Source: an uncultured Collinsella sp.
GTDB taxonomy: Bacteria > Actinomycetota > Coriobacteriia > Coriobacteriales > Coriobacteriaceae
Assembly: GCA_900751695.1 (NCBI GenBank)
Contig: CAADSS010000088.1
Span: 1-34,270, forward strand
Reading direction: 5' to 3'
Length of the DNA stretch: 34,270 bases
Position numbers and translations under genes: made by a program. The notes under the pieces are model-generated. The model saw nothing but the letters and a program-made list of their open reading frames with translations. It searched no databases and was not told the DNA's origin. Shown here piece after piece: positions 9,566 to 17,901 of this stretch. Every line of letters begins with the position of its first letter. Within the stretch, counting starts at the first letter, position 1.

Positions 9566-9603
9566 GAGCCGGGTCCGGTGCTCTACGCACGCGGATCCGG
9601 CTC
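9566..9603 (-). terminator. Terminator of the YebC-family gene
   Basis: Arms GAGCCGGGTCCG (9566-9577) and CGGATCCGGCTC (9592-9603) pair with one mismatch. On the minus strand the hairpin is followed directly by TTTTATAA. It lies 69 bases after the yebC-like stop. Confidence 0.8.
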
Positions 9604-9672
9604 ATCTATTCCACGAGGCTTGCATGCTCGCTTCATTATGCCCAGATATGCACGGCTCAATCCGTGCTGGCG

Positions 9673-10479
9673 CTACTCCTCCTCGAGGGCAGCGATGACC
9701 TCGTCGGTCATGTCCATGGTGCTGTAGACGTCCTGGACGTCGTCGAGCTCCTCAAGACGGTCGATGAGGCGCTGGACCTTCTTGGCGTCGGCGCCGGAAA
9801 CCTCGGTCGGGGTGGTCGGGACCATGGTGGTCTCGGAGCCCTTGACCTGGACACCCTGCTCCTCGAGCGCCTTGGAGACAGCCATGACCTCGTTGGCAGC
9901 AGTCCAGACGATCCACTCCTCGCCGGCATCCTCGTAGTCCTCGCCACCGGCCTCGGCGATAGCCATCATGAACTCATCCTCGTCACCGGCAGCACCGTTG
10001 GCGATCATGGTCTCCTTCTTGGCGTTCTCATCCAGGATCTCCTTGGCGACGACGATCTGGCCCTTGCGCTCAAACTGGAAGGCGACGGAGCCGGAGGTGC
10101 CCAGGTTGCCACCAGCGTGGGAGAAGGCGGAACGGACATCAGCGGCGGTACGGTTGCGGTTGTCGGTCAGGCAGTCGACGTAGACGGCGACACCGGCGGG
10201 ACCGTAGCCCTCGTACACGATGTTCTCGTAGACGGCGGCGTCAGCACCCGAACCAAAAGCCTTGTCGATAGCGGACTTGATCTTGTCCTTAGGCATGGAC
10301 TGAGCCTTGGCCTTGGCAACGGCAGCGGCGAGGCTGGCGTTGTTCTCGGGCAGCGGGTCACCGCCGAGACGGGCAGCAACAGTGATGTTGCGGCTGAGCT
10401 TGGAGAAGAGGGCGGAACGCTTGGCGTCCTGCGCGCCCTTACGATGCTTGGTTGTGGCCCACTTAGAGTGTCCGGACAT
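9673..10479 (-). CDS. YebC/PmpR family DNA-binding or translation-assisting protein
   Basis: A 268-residue cytosolic protein with the family's conserved N-terminus MSGHSKWATTKHRKGAQDAKR. Further signatures are MPKDKIKSAIDKAFG, YEGYGPAGVAVYVDCLTDN and NRTAADVRSAFSHAGGNLG, and there is an acidic C-terminus (STMDMTDEVIAALEEE). YebC/TACO1 relatives were first described as transcription regulators; some are reported to ease ribosome stalling at proline stretches. The length is slightly above the usual ~245-250 because of an acidic insertion near residues 160-190. AGGAGA precedes the ATG. Confidence 0.96.
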   Translation of the reverse strand: MSGHSKWATTKHRKGAQDAKRSALFSKLSRNITVAARLGGDPLPENNASLAAAVAKAKAQSMPKDKIKSAIDKAFGSGADAAVYENIVYEGYGPAGVAVYVDCLTDNRNRTAADVRSAFSHAGGNLGTSGSVAFQFERKGQIVVAKEILDENAKKETMIANGAAGDEDEFMMAIAEAGGEDYEDAGEEWIVWTAANEVMAVSKALEEQGVQVKGSETTMVPTTPTEVSGADAKKVQRLIDRLEELDDVQDVYSTMDMTDEVIAALEEE

Positions 10480-10602
10480 ACGTGTCTCCTATCGGTTTCG
10501 ACCTAAAGCCCAGCGCAGATGCTCGGGCAATATAAACAAACGTCGTTATGATATACCTACTAGCCTGCGAGATAAACCCCAAAATGAAGGCGTCGTGATG
10601 AT

Positions 10603-10642
10603 GTCCCCTTTGGTGCAAAGAAACCTGACCCCAATGCACCAA
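10603..10642. repeat. Intergenic hairpin with GGGGACA/GGGGTCAGG motifs
   Basis: Perfect 8-bp arms TTGGTGCA (10610-10617) and TGCACCAA (10635-10642) enclose a loop that on the minus strand reads GGGGTCAGGTTTCTT. AAAGGGGACA follows on the same strand. It ends one base before the stop codon of the DUF6020 gene, so it may act as its terminator. It belongs with the AAGGGGACAGG-type hairpins elsewhere in the window. Confidence 0.65.
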
Positions 10643-10643
10643 G

Positions 10644-12827
10644 TTAGGACCAGAGGAAGTCGCTGCGGGTGACGGTGGCGCCGATGGCGAAGGGCATGCA
10701 GGCGATGACCGGATACAGGTAGCGCATGTAGGTCGAGCCGTTGCACGGACCAATCAGGCACACGGCGAGCACGCCCAACAGCGGCACCCAGATCGTCAGC
10801 GCACGCCATGAATGACGACGCAGCAGGTAGACCACCACGGCAATCATGATCCACACATAGGTGGCCGAGCTCATGGTGAGCGAAATAAACGGGATGCGCT
10901 GCACCGCCACACGGTACAGATTGATCAGGTGGTCACACCAGCGCACCACGTTGCTGTCAACCGGATGGAAGTCGAAGTACTTGAGGTTGTCGGGACGCGC
11001 CATGATCTCGGCACTACGCGCCGTGCTGTAGACCCAGGCATCGCGGGCACTCGGATAAAAGTAGCCGTAATAGTTATTGATGAGCGCCGAGATATAGCAC
11101 TCGGGATCCTTTTTGAACATCTGCGCCCAGACCTCAAAATAGGCCTTGATGTCCTCCTGCGAGGCGTACTCGTTAAAGCAGTTCTTGACGGCATCGGACT
11201 TGTCAGGGTTGTAGCGGCGGCCCAGGGTCTCGTACTTGAGCACGCGATCGATCACGATGCGCTCCTCGTCGGTCACCAAACCGTCGCAGGGCGCCTCCAC
11301 GATGGTGCCGTCCTCCTTTACCGTGGGGTTGACACCCGAGTTGAGGCCATCGTGCTTTTGAACGAAACGAGCCGTCTGCTGGAACGGAATCGAGAGAATT
11401 TCGCGCTTGGAGCCGGGCGTGATGTCGTGCGCCGGCATAAAGACCTTGGTGAAGTACATATTAGAGGCAAGGCAGAGCGCGAGCACCGCGAGGACGCCAA
11501 CCCAGCGGAATCGCGGCGTGACGCATGAGACCGCGGTGCCCGTCTGCTTAGCCGCACGACGAGCGACATGTACATCCCATGCGCAAAACGCCGCCGCGAT
11601 CATACACGCCGCCAGCGGAAACACCAGGCCTCCATTGCGCAAAAACGTGGAACCCATGGCAGCAAGCGCAAACAACAGCCAGTCATGGCGCGCAAAGAGC
11701 ACGGGGGCCTTCTCGCCCGCACGCTCGGCATTGGCATCGCGACGGGGCAGGCCGCAGGCCACGAGCTTCACGGTCTGCACCAACAGCACCAAAAACGCGT
11801 CGGCAAAGAGCACGTCTTTGGTGAGCAGGGCCGCGTAGTTAGAGAACATGGGCATAAACACAAAGAACAGCAAGATCACGCCGCGGACCGGCAGGCTCAC
11901 GCCCAGTTTGCGCAGCGACGAGACGGAATAGGCCATGCAGGCGGCCGTAATGACGAACTGAGCGCAGGTGTAGATGGCAAGCCCCGCATTGGCGCTGTTA
12001 AAGACCGAAAGCCCCAGTTGAACGCATGAGCCGATAATGGCCGTGTGCACGACCGGGTGATGCCCGTTGAGCAGGACATTGGGGTTGAGTAGGCGCAGGT
12101 AGTCGCTCGTGCCGTTGGGATAGTTGAACCACTGGCGAATCTGCGCACCCGTATCTCCCATAAAAAGGCCGGGCAGCGAAGCGATGAGCGTGGGCGCCCA
12201 GGCGATCATAAGCACCAGGAAGGGCCCGGCAAAGGGATGGGCCGAGAGCACGGCGTGAGCCACACGCCATACGCGGCCAAAGTGCGCTTCGGAAAACGGA
12301 ATGCGCCGAGAGCTCAGCCAATCTAGACACTCAAAAGCCAGGTAGAAGGCAACGATCGCTAGGAGCATCCAGCCCGCGCCGCCAATCCAGGCACAGATGA
12401 TGCGGGCCTTGTCGCCAAGAACAATCTCGGCCGAGTCGGTGAGGTCGTAGCTGCGGCCGAACACCATGCAGATGGCGAAAAACAGCGACGGCAGAATGAT
12501 CGACGGGCGCCAGGTGTCGCCACGGCCAAAGAATACGTAGCGAAACGGCAGCGTGAGCAGGCAGGCAAGCGCAAGCAGCATGACCGCGTCGGTATGGCCG
12601 GCAAACGAGAGGAGCACCTCGTAGCACACGTACAGCATGCCCGAGGCTTTGGGGTCAATCGCCAAGACTGCGTTGCTCGACACCGGGGCGGGATCGATGG
12701 AAAACGCCGTGGTCGCCAACAGCGCGAGCAGAAATGCGATGAGCGTCTGCTTGGCGGGGTAGCGCTTAAACCAGACGATGCGGGCCGCGTCGCGCGCAGC
12801 CGTTGTGGAGAGATCGGAATCCTTCAC
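10644..12827 (-). CDS. DUF6020-like polytopic membrane protein (GT-C-like)
   Basis: A 727-residue integral membrane protein with about a dozen hydrophobic segments. A large extracytoplasmic-looking stretch lies at roughly residues 470-640 (PCDGLVTDEERIVIDRVL, CYISALINNYYGYFYPSARD), followed by a final pair of membrane segments. Features that recall the DUF6020 family and GT-C glycosyltransferases are an early acidic loop (GLFMGDTGAQIRQW) and a TKDVLFADAFLVLLVQ segment. A lipid-linked sugar transferase role is plausible but unproven. The start ATG at 12827 is taken as the first in frame; no perfect SD is seen. A hairpin closely follows the stop codon. Confidence 0.75.
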   Translation of the reverse strand: MKDSDLSTTAARDAARIVWFKRYPAKQTLIAFLLALLATTAFSIDPAPVSSNAVLAIDPKASGMLYVCYEVLLSFAGHTDAVMLLALACLLTLPFRYVFFGRGDTWRPSIILPSLFFAICMVFGRSYDLTDSAEIVLGDKARIICAWIGGAGWMLLAIVAFYLAFECLDWLSSRRIPFSEAHFGRVWRVAHAVLSAHPFAGPFLVLMIAWAPTLIASLPGLFMGDTGAQIRQWFNYPNGTSDYLRLLNPNVLLNGHHPVVHTAIIGSCVQLGLSVFNSANAGLAIYTCAQFVITAACMAYSVSSLRKLGVSLPVRGVILLFFVFMPMFSNYAALLTKDVLFADAFLVLLVQTVKLVACGLPRRDANAERAGEKAPVLFARHDWLLFALAAMGSTFLRNGGLVFPLAACMIAAAFCAWDVHVARRAAKQTGTAVSCVTPRFRWVGVLAVLALCLASNMYFTKVFMPAHDITPGSKREILSIPFQQTARFVQKHDGLNSGVNPTVKEDGTIVEAPCDGLVTDEERIVIDRVLKYETLGRRYNPDKSDAVKNCFNEYASQEDIKAYFEVWAQMFKKDPECYISALINNYYGYFYPSARDAWVYSTARSAEIMARPDNLKYFDFHPVDSNVVRWCDHLINLYRVAVQRIPFISLTMSSATYVWIMIAVVVYLLRRHSWRALTIWVPLLGVLAVCLIGPCNGSTYMRYLYPVIACMPFAIGATVTRSDFLWS

Positions 12828-12854
12828 AGTCCAAAGAGCCTTTCTAGAAACCTG

Positions 12855-12902
12855 CCAAAAAGGGACAGGTTTATTTTAGCAGGTTTTATCTGGGGAAACG
12901 TT
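12855..12902 (+). repeat. Dispersed 48-bp intergenic repeat, copy 2
   Basis: Matches 7979-8026 (minus strand) at 44 of 48 bases. It also has internal symmetry: AAACCTGC at 12848-12855 is complementary to GCAGGTTT at 12879-12886. It lies upstream of the DUF6020 gene and next to the lgt terminator hairpin. Confidence 0.75.
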
Positions 12903-12929
12903 ACGGTTCTGTCATCGTTGCCCAGCAAA

Positions 12930-12962
12930 CCACCACAAAAGTGCCTGTCCCCTTTGTGGTGG
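12930..12962 (-). terminator. Terminator hairpin abutting the lgt stop codon
   Basis: Perfect 10-bp arms CCACCACAAA (12930-12939) and TTTGTGGTGG (12953-12962) enclose a 13-base loop containing GGGGACAGG on the minus strand. The stem starts immediately after the lgt stop and is followed by TTT on that strand. Confidence 0.7.
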
Positions 12963-13784
12963 TTAGGAGTCGAGGTAGATGCGCTGGGGACGGTTGCGGC
13001 GGAGGGCAAAGATGACGAGCGCCAGGCCCGCAATCACGAGCGGAAGGCTCAGCAGCTGACCCATCGTGATGACGCCGCCCAGCAGATAGCCCAGCTGGGC
13101 ATCGGGCACGCGCACGAACTCGACGAGGAAGCGGACGATGCCGTAACCCATCACAAACACGCCCATAAACGTGCCCTGGGGCAGCAACGGCTTTTTGCGG
13201 CTGAGCACCTGCAGGATGCAGAAGAGCACAATGCCCTCAAGAAATGCCTCGTAGAGTTGGGAGGGGTGACGCGGCATATCGCCCGCAGTCCCGCCAAAGA
13301 CTACACCCCAGGGCAGATCGGTCGGCTTGCCCCACAGCTCACCGTTGACAAAGTTGGCACAACGGCCCAGACACAAGGCCAGCGGCGCGCCGATGACAGC
13401 AAGGTCTGCCAGAGTCCATGCGTCGAGCTTATACATGCGGCAAACGATGATGCCGCCGATAATGCCGCCGACCAGGCCACCGTGGAAGCTCATGCCGCCT
13501 TCGTTGGTGGCAAAGATCTCGAGCGGATGTGCCCAGTAGTAGCCGTCGCCGTAAAAGATGACGTAGAACAGGCGGGCGCCGATGATAAGGCCAAAGACCA
13601 CACCGACCACGACGCTCGTCAGGTCGTCAATCGTGATGCTAAAGCCCCAGCGACGCTGCGTGCGATACATGACGACCGCCGTGAGCAGAGCTCCGACCAC
13701 ATAGGCCAGACCATACCAGTAAATCGTGATGGGCCCCGCCGAGATCGCGACGGGATCAAGCATATGGTAGAAGTCGTTGAGCAT
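12963..13784 (-). CDS. lgt: Prolipoprotein diacylglyceryl transferase
   Basis: A 273-residue polytopic membrane enzyme that transfers diacylglycerol from phosphatidylglycerol to the lipobox cysteine of prolipoproteins. Visible signatures: GPITIYWYGLAYVVG near the N-terminus, His101 in MSFHGG and the Lgt signature GRCANFVNGELWG (140-152) with Arg141, Asn144 and Glu149. RHPSQLYEA and the C-terminal GYGIVRFLVEFVR follow. The start at 13784 follows AGGAGGG with 6 bases; 20 extra upstream codons in the same frame lack support. NifU-like and dCMP deaminase genes precede it on the same strand. Confidence 0.97.
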   Translation of the reverse strand: MLNDFYHMLDPVAISAGPITIYWYGLAYVVGALLTAVVMYRTQRRWGFSITIDDLTSVVVGVVFGLIIGARLFYVIFYGDGYYWAHPLEIFATNEGGMSFHGGLVGGIIGGIIVCRMYKLDAWTLADLAVIGAPLALCLGRCANFVNGELWGKPTDLPWGVVFGGTAGDMPRHPSQLYEAFLEGIVLFCILQVLSRKKPLLPQGTFMGVFVMGYGIVRFLVEFVRVPDAQLGYLLGGVITMGQLLSLPLVIAGLALVIFALRRNRPQRIYLDS

Positions 13785-13811
13785 GTCGACCCTCCTACTC
13801 CCTACATACAA

Positions 13812-13844
13812 ATGCGGCCGCGGGCCTTGCGCTCGCAGCCGCAT
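13812..13844 (-). terminator. Hairpin between the NifU-like gene and lgt
   Basis: Arms ATGCGGC (13812-13818) and GCCGCAT (13838-13844) with further internal pairing possible. On the minus strand TTTG follows. It lies about 50 bases after the NifU-like stop and 28 bases before the lgt start, so it may be a weak terminator or attenuator. Confidence 0.5.
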
Positions 13845-13893
13845 ATTTGGGCGTAACGTCTATGCGGAGTATGCCGTCCGCAGCTTTCGCATC

Positions 13894-14172
13894 TTAGAAC
13901 GGCGCGTACTCGTCGTACAGGTCGTCGGTCTCGCCGGAGGCATTAACCTGCTCGACACGGGTAACGCCGGGCACATGCTCCTTGAGGATACGCTCGATAC
14001 CCATGGACAGGGTCAGCGCGCTCATAGGGCAGCCGGCGCAGGCACCCTGCAGCTCCAGTTTGACGACGCCCTCGTCGTCAACACCCACATACTCCATATC
14101 GCCGCCGTCGGCCTGCAGGTTGGGGCGAATCTCTTCAAGAACCTTCTTAAGCAGCTCTTCGTTAACAGCCAC
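13894..14172 (-). CDS. NifU C-terminal domain (Nfu-type) Fe-S scaffold protein
   Basis: A 92-residue stand-alone NifU C-terminal domain. These proteins bind or carry Fe-S clusters through a CxxC pair, here Cys45 and Cys48 in GACAGCPMS. The flanking segments RPNLQADGGDMEYVGVDD and ALTLSMGIERILKEHVPGV match the family well. The start is GTG at 14172, with AAAGGAG upstream. No other Fe-S assembly gene is visible nearby. It is probably cytosolic and serves Fe-S enzymes such as the activase-type proteins of this anaerobe (inference). Confidence 0.95.
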   Translation of the reverse strand: MAVNEELLKKVLEEIRPNLQADGGDMEYVGVDDEGVVKLELQGACAGCPMSALTLSMGIERILKEHVPGVTRVEQVNASGETDDLYDEYAPF

Positions 14173-14194
14173 AGGGGCTCCTTTCTCACAATAA

Positions 14195-14210
14195 CGCGGG
14201 CACGCCCGCG
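14195..14210 (-). promoter_or_regulatory. GC-rich hairpin upstream of the NifU-like gene
   Basis: CGCGGGC/GCCCGCG arms around AC, followed on the minus strand by TTATTG. It could terminate the dCMP deaminase transcript (stop at 14345) or form a leader hairpin for the NifU-like gene. The rest of the 172-bp space shows no gene. Confidence 0.35.
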
Positions 14211-14344
14211 GACAGGGGCTATGTTACTACAGCCATGTACCCGCTCACGAGCCATCCATGCGCGCGGACACGACTTTCACGAGCAGTCAATTTGGGACGG
14301 GGATCTTTTAGCTGCCTGTTGTTACCAGCTGGCATTGTCACGCG

Positions 14345-14869
14345 CTACTGCTGAGCCTGCCCCTCGGTACCGATGTGAACATCGACGATAACCTGGCGGT
14401 AGCTAATACCGCAGGAGTCGAGAATGCGGCGGCTGATGCGGCCGTCGTCGGTGTCGGCGTACTTGTTGTCCAGGTAGACAACCTCGCCCACACCCACCTG
14501 CGCCAAAATCTTGGCGCAGTCGTGGCACGGGAACAGCGTGACGTAGACCGTGGAACCCTCGAGGTCCTTGAGCGAGCCACGGTAGTTGAGCACGGCGTTG
14601 GCCTCGGCATGGACCACGTAGTTGTGCTTGTCCTGCAGCGGGTCGTCGCTCGTACCCCACGGGAAAAAGTCGTCGTTGAGCGCCGAGGGCGTACCGTTGT
14701 AGCCCACCGAAAGGATACGGTGGTTGGTGCTGGCGATGCACGCACCCACCTGCGTGTTGGGGTCCTTGCTGCGGCGCTGTGCGGCGATGGCCACGCTCAT
14801 AAAGAACTCGTCCCAGCTAATGACGTCCAGGCGCTTGCCTGACGAAGTTTGATGAAGATCGTCCGACAT
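14345..14869 (-). CDS. dCMP deaminase family protein
   Basis: A 174-residue zinc-dependent cytidine/deoxycytidylate deaminase-family protein. The catalytic HAE motif is His87-Ala-Glu89 (HAEANAVLNY) and the zinc cysteines are Cys115 and Cys118 in PCHDC. The segment RRSKDPNTQVGACI is typical of dCMP deaminases and of ComE-operon protein 2. It would convert dCMP to dUMP for thymidylate synthesis. The start at 14869 is chosen because GGAGGTG lies 7 bases upstream; 12 further upstream codons are in frame but unsupported. Confidence 0.93.
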   Translation of the reverse strand: MSDDLHQTSSGKRLDVISWDEFFMSVAIAAQRRSKDPNTQVGACIASTNHRILSVGYNGTPSALNDDFFPWGTSDDPLQDKHNYVVHAEANAVLNYRGSLKDLEGSTVYVTLFPCHDCAKILAQVGVGEVVYLDNKYADTDDGRISRRILDSCGISYRQVIVDVHIGTEGQAQQ

Positions 14870-14956
14870 GGCAGACACCTCCGTAATCGCAATAATTTGA
14901 CCCATTGTAGCAGGTGAAAGGTGGGGCTGTTTCCTCTCCCACCGATGTCCTCGGCT

Positions 14957-15808
14957 TTATGCGCGACGAGGCTTTTGATTGATGCGGTAGAGCTCGGCGA
15001 GACCCCGCAGCGTCAGCGCGTCATCGACCGTCAGGCTATGGCCGACCAGCGCCGCAAGTGCCTCGGCATCGTCGCCGGTAATGACGATGGGTACATTGCC
15101 CTCCCCCGCGGCCTTGGTCGCGCGCATCTCGGCAAGCACCATGTCGAGCATGCCGTCGATGCGTGCCACCTCGCCCAGAACCACGCCCGAACGCATGGCC
15201 TCGCGCGTGTTGCGGCCGATTACATGTGTGGGTGCCGAGGGCTCGACCTGCGGCAGGCGCGCCGCAGCAGCCGAAAGCGAGCGGGCGCCAAGCGCCAGAC
15301 CCGGCGCGATGACGCCGCCGACAAAGGTTCCGCGCGCGTCGATGACCTCGATATTAGTCGTCGTGCCCAGGTCAATCACGATGCACGGAGAGCCGTAGAC
15401 GGCGCGGGCAGCCACGGCGTCGGCGATGCGGTCGGGGCCGATCTCGGCCGGATCGTCGTAGTGCACGGGCATGCCGGTCTTGAGGCCCGGCCCCACCGTG
15501 AGCACACGCCCCGTGCATGTACGGGAAAGCGCCGCCTTCCACGGGCGCTCGAGCGCGGGGACCACACAGCTCAGTACAGCAGCCGCGGGCACAAGCGCAC
15601 CCGGCATGCCCGCATCGGCCGCCAGTGCGGCCATGACCTGCGCGAGACGCATGCGCGCCTCGTCGGCTGTGATGCTCAACGGCGTGGTGATCTCGCACGT
15701 CGCGAGCGGGCATTCCTGTGCCGCGGCTGAATCCTCGGCAAACAGGCCAAAGCGAATGAACGTGTTGCCCACGTCGACCGTCAATATATATGCGCACCCA
15801 TTAAGCAT
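14957..15808 (-). CDS. coaX: Type III pantothenate kinase
   Basis: A 283-residue cytosolic ASKHA-fold kinase that phosphorylates pantothenate in the first step of CoA synthesis. Visible motifs are the phosphate-1 loop TVDVGNTFIRFGLF (residues 10-23), the substrate region EIGPDRIADAVAA, the second phosphate loop IDLGTTTNIEVID and the GGVIAPGLALGARSL segment. The length is slightly above the usual ~255. AAAGGAG precedes the ATG. A divergent OPT transporter gene starts 193 bp away; that gap has no ORF, only a candidate -10 (TATACT, 15885-15890) for the plus strand. Confidence 0.95.
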   Translation of the reverse strand: MLNGCAYILTVDVGNTFIRFGLFAEDSAAAQECPLATCEITTPLSITADEARMRLAQVMAALAADAGMPGALVPAAAVLSCVVPALERPWKAALSRTCTGRVLTVGPGLKTGMPVHYDDPAEIGPDRIADAVAARAVYGSPCIVIDLGTTTNIEVIDARGTFVGGVIAPGLALGARSLSAAAARLPQVEPSAPTHVIGRNTREAMRSGVVLGEVARIDGMLDMVLAEMRATKAAGEGNVPIVITGDDAEALAALVGHSLTVDDALTLRGLAELYRINQKPRRA

Positions 15809-16000
15809 CGTCGGCGCTCCTTTCGTCTGCCCAGCAGTATATCGCCTACCTAAACCAGCCGTCCCAAAATGACTACCTTGCGGTTATACTGGTGCGCGGT
15901 CGTTTGCGAGCTCACGCGGCGGCCCTTGGTAACCCGACTTCCCGCGCCGTATCCGTAACGGCGCTCCCGGGGGAAGCGGATATACGCAAAGGAGTTTTAT

Positions 16001-17704
16001 ATGAGCAATCCCTCGAACCGCGCCTCGATGCGCGGGCAACTCACGCTGCGCGGCGTCGTCATCGGCGTCCTTGGCTGCGTGATCATCACGGCAAGCTCGG
16101 CCTACACCGCCCTCAAGATGGGCGCACTCCCCTGGCCAATCGTCTTCGCTGCCGTCATCTCGCTGTTCTTCCTTAAGCTCATGGGCAACGCCAGCCTCAA
16201 CGAGGCAAACGTCACCCACACCATCATGTCCGCAGGCGCCATGGTCGCCGGCGGTCTGGCGTTTACCATCCCGGGCGCCTGGATGCTGGGCTATGCCGAC
16301 CAGATTAGCTGGCTCGACATGTTTATCGTGGCACTCGCCGGCACTATCCTGGGTCTGCTGGCCACCGCGCTCATCCACCGTCACTTTATCGTGGACGCCG
16401 CGCTTGAGTTCCCCACCGGCAACGCCGCAGCTCAGACCTTGCGCGCAACCGAGGCTGGCGGCAAAACCGGCAAGCAGCTCTTTGGTTCCATGGCCATCGC
16501 CGGCATCTATAGCGTGCTGCGCGACGCCCTGGGCGTGGTGCCCGGCATGCTCTGCACGCTCAATATTCCCGGCGTGACCTTTGGCATCTACAACTCGCCC
16601 ATGCTGCTCTCCGTCGGCTTCCTCGTGGGCTTCGCCCCGGTCGCCTTCTGGTTTGCCGGTGCCCTGCTAGGCAACTTTGGCATCATTGTGGGCGGCACCG
16701 CTGCCGGTCTGTTCGACGTTGTGACCGCGCAGGGCATCGTCAAGTCCCTGGGCATGGGCCTCATGATGGGCTTTGGCGTCGCCGTCGTCCTCAAGGACAT
16801 CCTGCCGCAGGTCGCCGGTATCGTCCGCGGCCTCGCCGCCGACAGCTCCACCGACACCGACGAGCAGTCGCTCATCTCGGGCTCCCTCAAGCTCGACGCC
16901 GGTATCATCGGCCTGGGCGCTGCCGCCATCGCCGTGATCATCGCCATCGTGCTTGACCTTGGCCCCGTTCCGGCCGTCATCGTGACGCTGTTCACCTTTG
17001 TCACCACCATCATGAGCGCGCAGAGCTGCGGCCAGACGGGCATCGACCCCATGGAGATCTTCGGCCTCATCGTCATGCTCATCGTGGCAGCCTTCGCACA
17101 GATCGCTCAGGTCAAACTGTTCTTTATCGCCGGCATCGTAGCCGTGGCGTGCGGCCTTGCGGGCGACGTCATGAACGACTTTAAGGCCGGCGCCGTGCTG
17201 GGCACCAACCCGCGTGCGCAGTGGATCGGCCAAGCCATCGGCGGCATCGTGGGCGCCCTGGTCGCCGCCGCCGTCATGGTCGCGCTTGTCACCGCCTATG
17301 GTCCGGACGCCTTTGGTCCCGACAAGAGCTTTGTGGCCGCGCAGGCAAGTGTGGTCGCCACCATGGTCTCGGGCATCCCGAGCGTGCCGTGGTTCGCGGG
17401 CGGCTTTATCGCCGGCATCGTCATGTACTGGCTCGGCATTCCGGCCATGATGATCGGCCTGGGCGTGTACCTGCCGTTCTACATGTCGCTCACGGCCTTC
17501 TTGGGCTCCTGCGTCAAGCTCGCCTACGACAAGTGGGCCGCACACCGTGACGCCGCCGCCGGCCTTTCGGACGAGGAGAAGGCCGCCAAGGATGCCGCCT
17601 TCCAGGAGCAGGGCCTGGTCGTTGCCAGCGGTCTGCTGGGCGGCGAGTCCATCGTCGGCGTTATCCTGGCGTTTGTCTCCGTTGGCTTGAGCCTGCTGGG
17701 ATAA
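16001..17704 (+). CDS. OPT family (oligopeptide-type) transporter
   Basis: A 567-residue polytopic membrane protein. The N-terminal LRGVVIGVLGCVIITASSAY and TALKMGALPWPIVFAAVIS, then NEANVTHTIMSAGAMVAGG and EFPTGNAAAQTLRATEAGG, are characteristic of bacterial OPT-family secondary transporters. About 14 hydrophobic segments can be counted by eye. It probably takes up peptides or metal-chelate-like substrates. AAAGGAG ends 6 bases before the ATG. It forms a single-gene unit with its own terminator. Confidence 0.9.
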   Translation: MSNPSNRASMRGQLTLRGVVIGVLGCVIITASSAYTALKMGALPWPIVFAAVISLFFLKLMGNASLNEANVTHTIMSAGAMVAGGLAFTIPGAWMLGYADQISWLDMFIVALAGTILGLLATALIHRHFIVDAALEFPTGNAAAQTLRATEAGGKTGKQLFGSMAIAGIYSVLRDALGVVPGMLCTLNIPGVTFGIYNSPMLLSVGFLVGFAPVAFWFAGALLGNFGIIVGGTAAGLFDVVTAQGIVKSLGMGLMMGFGVAVVLKDILPQVAGIVRGLAADSSTDTDEQSLISGSLKLDAGIIGLGAAAIAVIIAIVLDLGPVPAVIVTLFTFVTTIMSAQSCGQTGIDPMEIFGLIVMLIVAAFAQIAQVKLFFIAGIVAVACGLAGDVMNDFKAGAVLGTNPRAQWIGQAIGGIVGALVAAAVMVALVTAYGPDAFGPDKSFVAAQASVVATMVSGIPSVPWFAGGFIAGIVMYWLGIPAMMIGLGVYLPFYMSLTAFLGSCVKLAYDKWAAHRDAAAGLSDEEKAAKDAAFQEQGLVVASGLLGGESIVGVILAFVSVGLSLLG

Positions 17705-17767
17705 GCTGAGCGACTGTTCGCTCGCAACCAGGCAACGGCCCGGTCGCAATCATATTGCCTACGGCTT

Positions 17768-17807
17768 GCCCGGTCGGTAGCTTTTGTGGCTGCCGACCGG
17801 GCTTTTT
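17768..17807 (+). terminator. Rho-independent terminator of the OPT gene
   Basis: 14-base arms (17768-17781 and 17789-17802) pair with one G-U wobble around TTTTGTG. TTTTT follows at 17803-17807. Confidence 0.92.
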
Positions 17808-17823
17808 GATGCCAATACAAAGA

Positions 17824-17860
17824 AAGGCCGGCGCGCTGCGTATCACAGCACGCCGGCCTT
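17824..17860 (-). terminator. Terminator of the large surface-protein gene
   Basis: 15-base arms AAGGCCGGCGCGCTG (17824-17838) and CAGCACGCCGGCCTT (17846-17860) pair with one wobble. On the minus strand TTTCTTTG follows. It stands 41 bases after the stop at 17902, back to back with the OPT terminator. Confidence 0.85.
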
Positions 17861-17901
17861 ATCGGTTGAGCCATCGAGTCGATCTCGCAATTAACCGCAG
17901 C

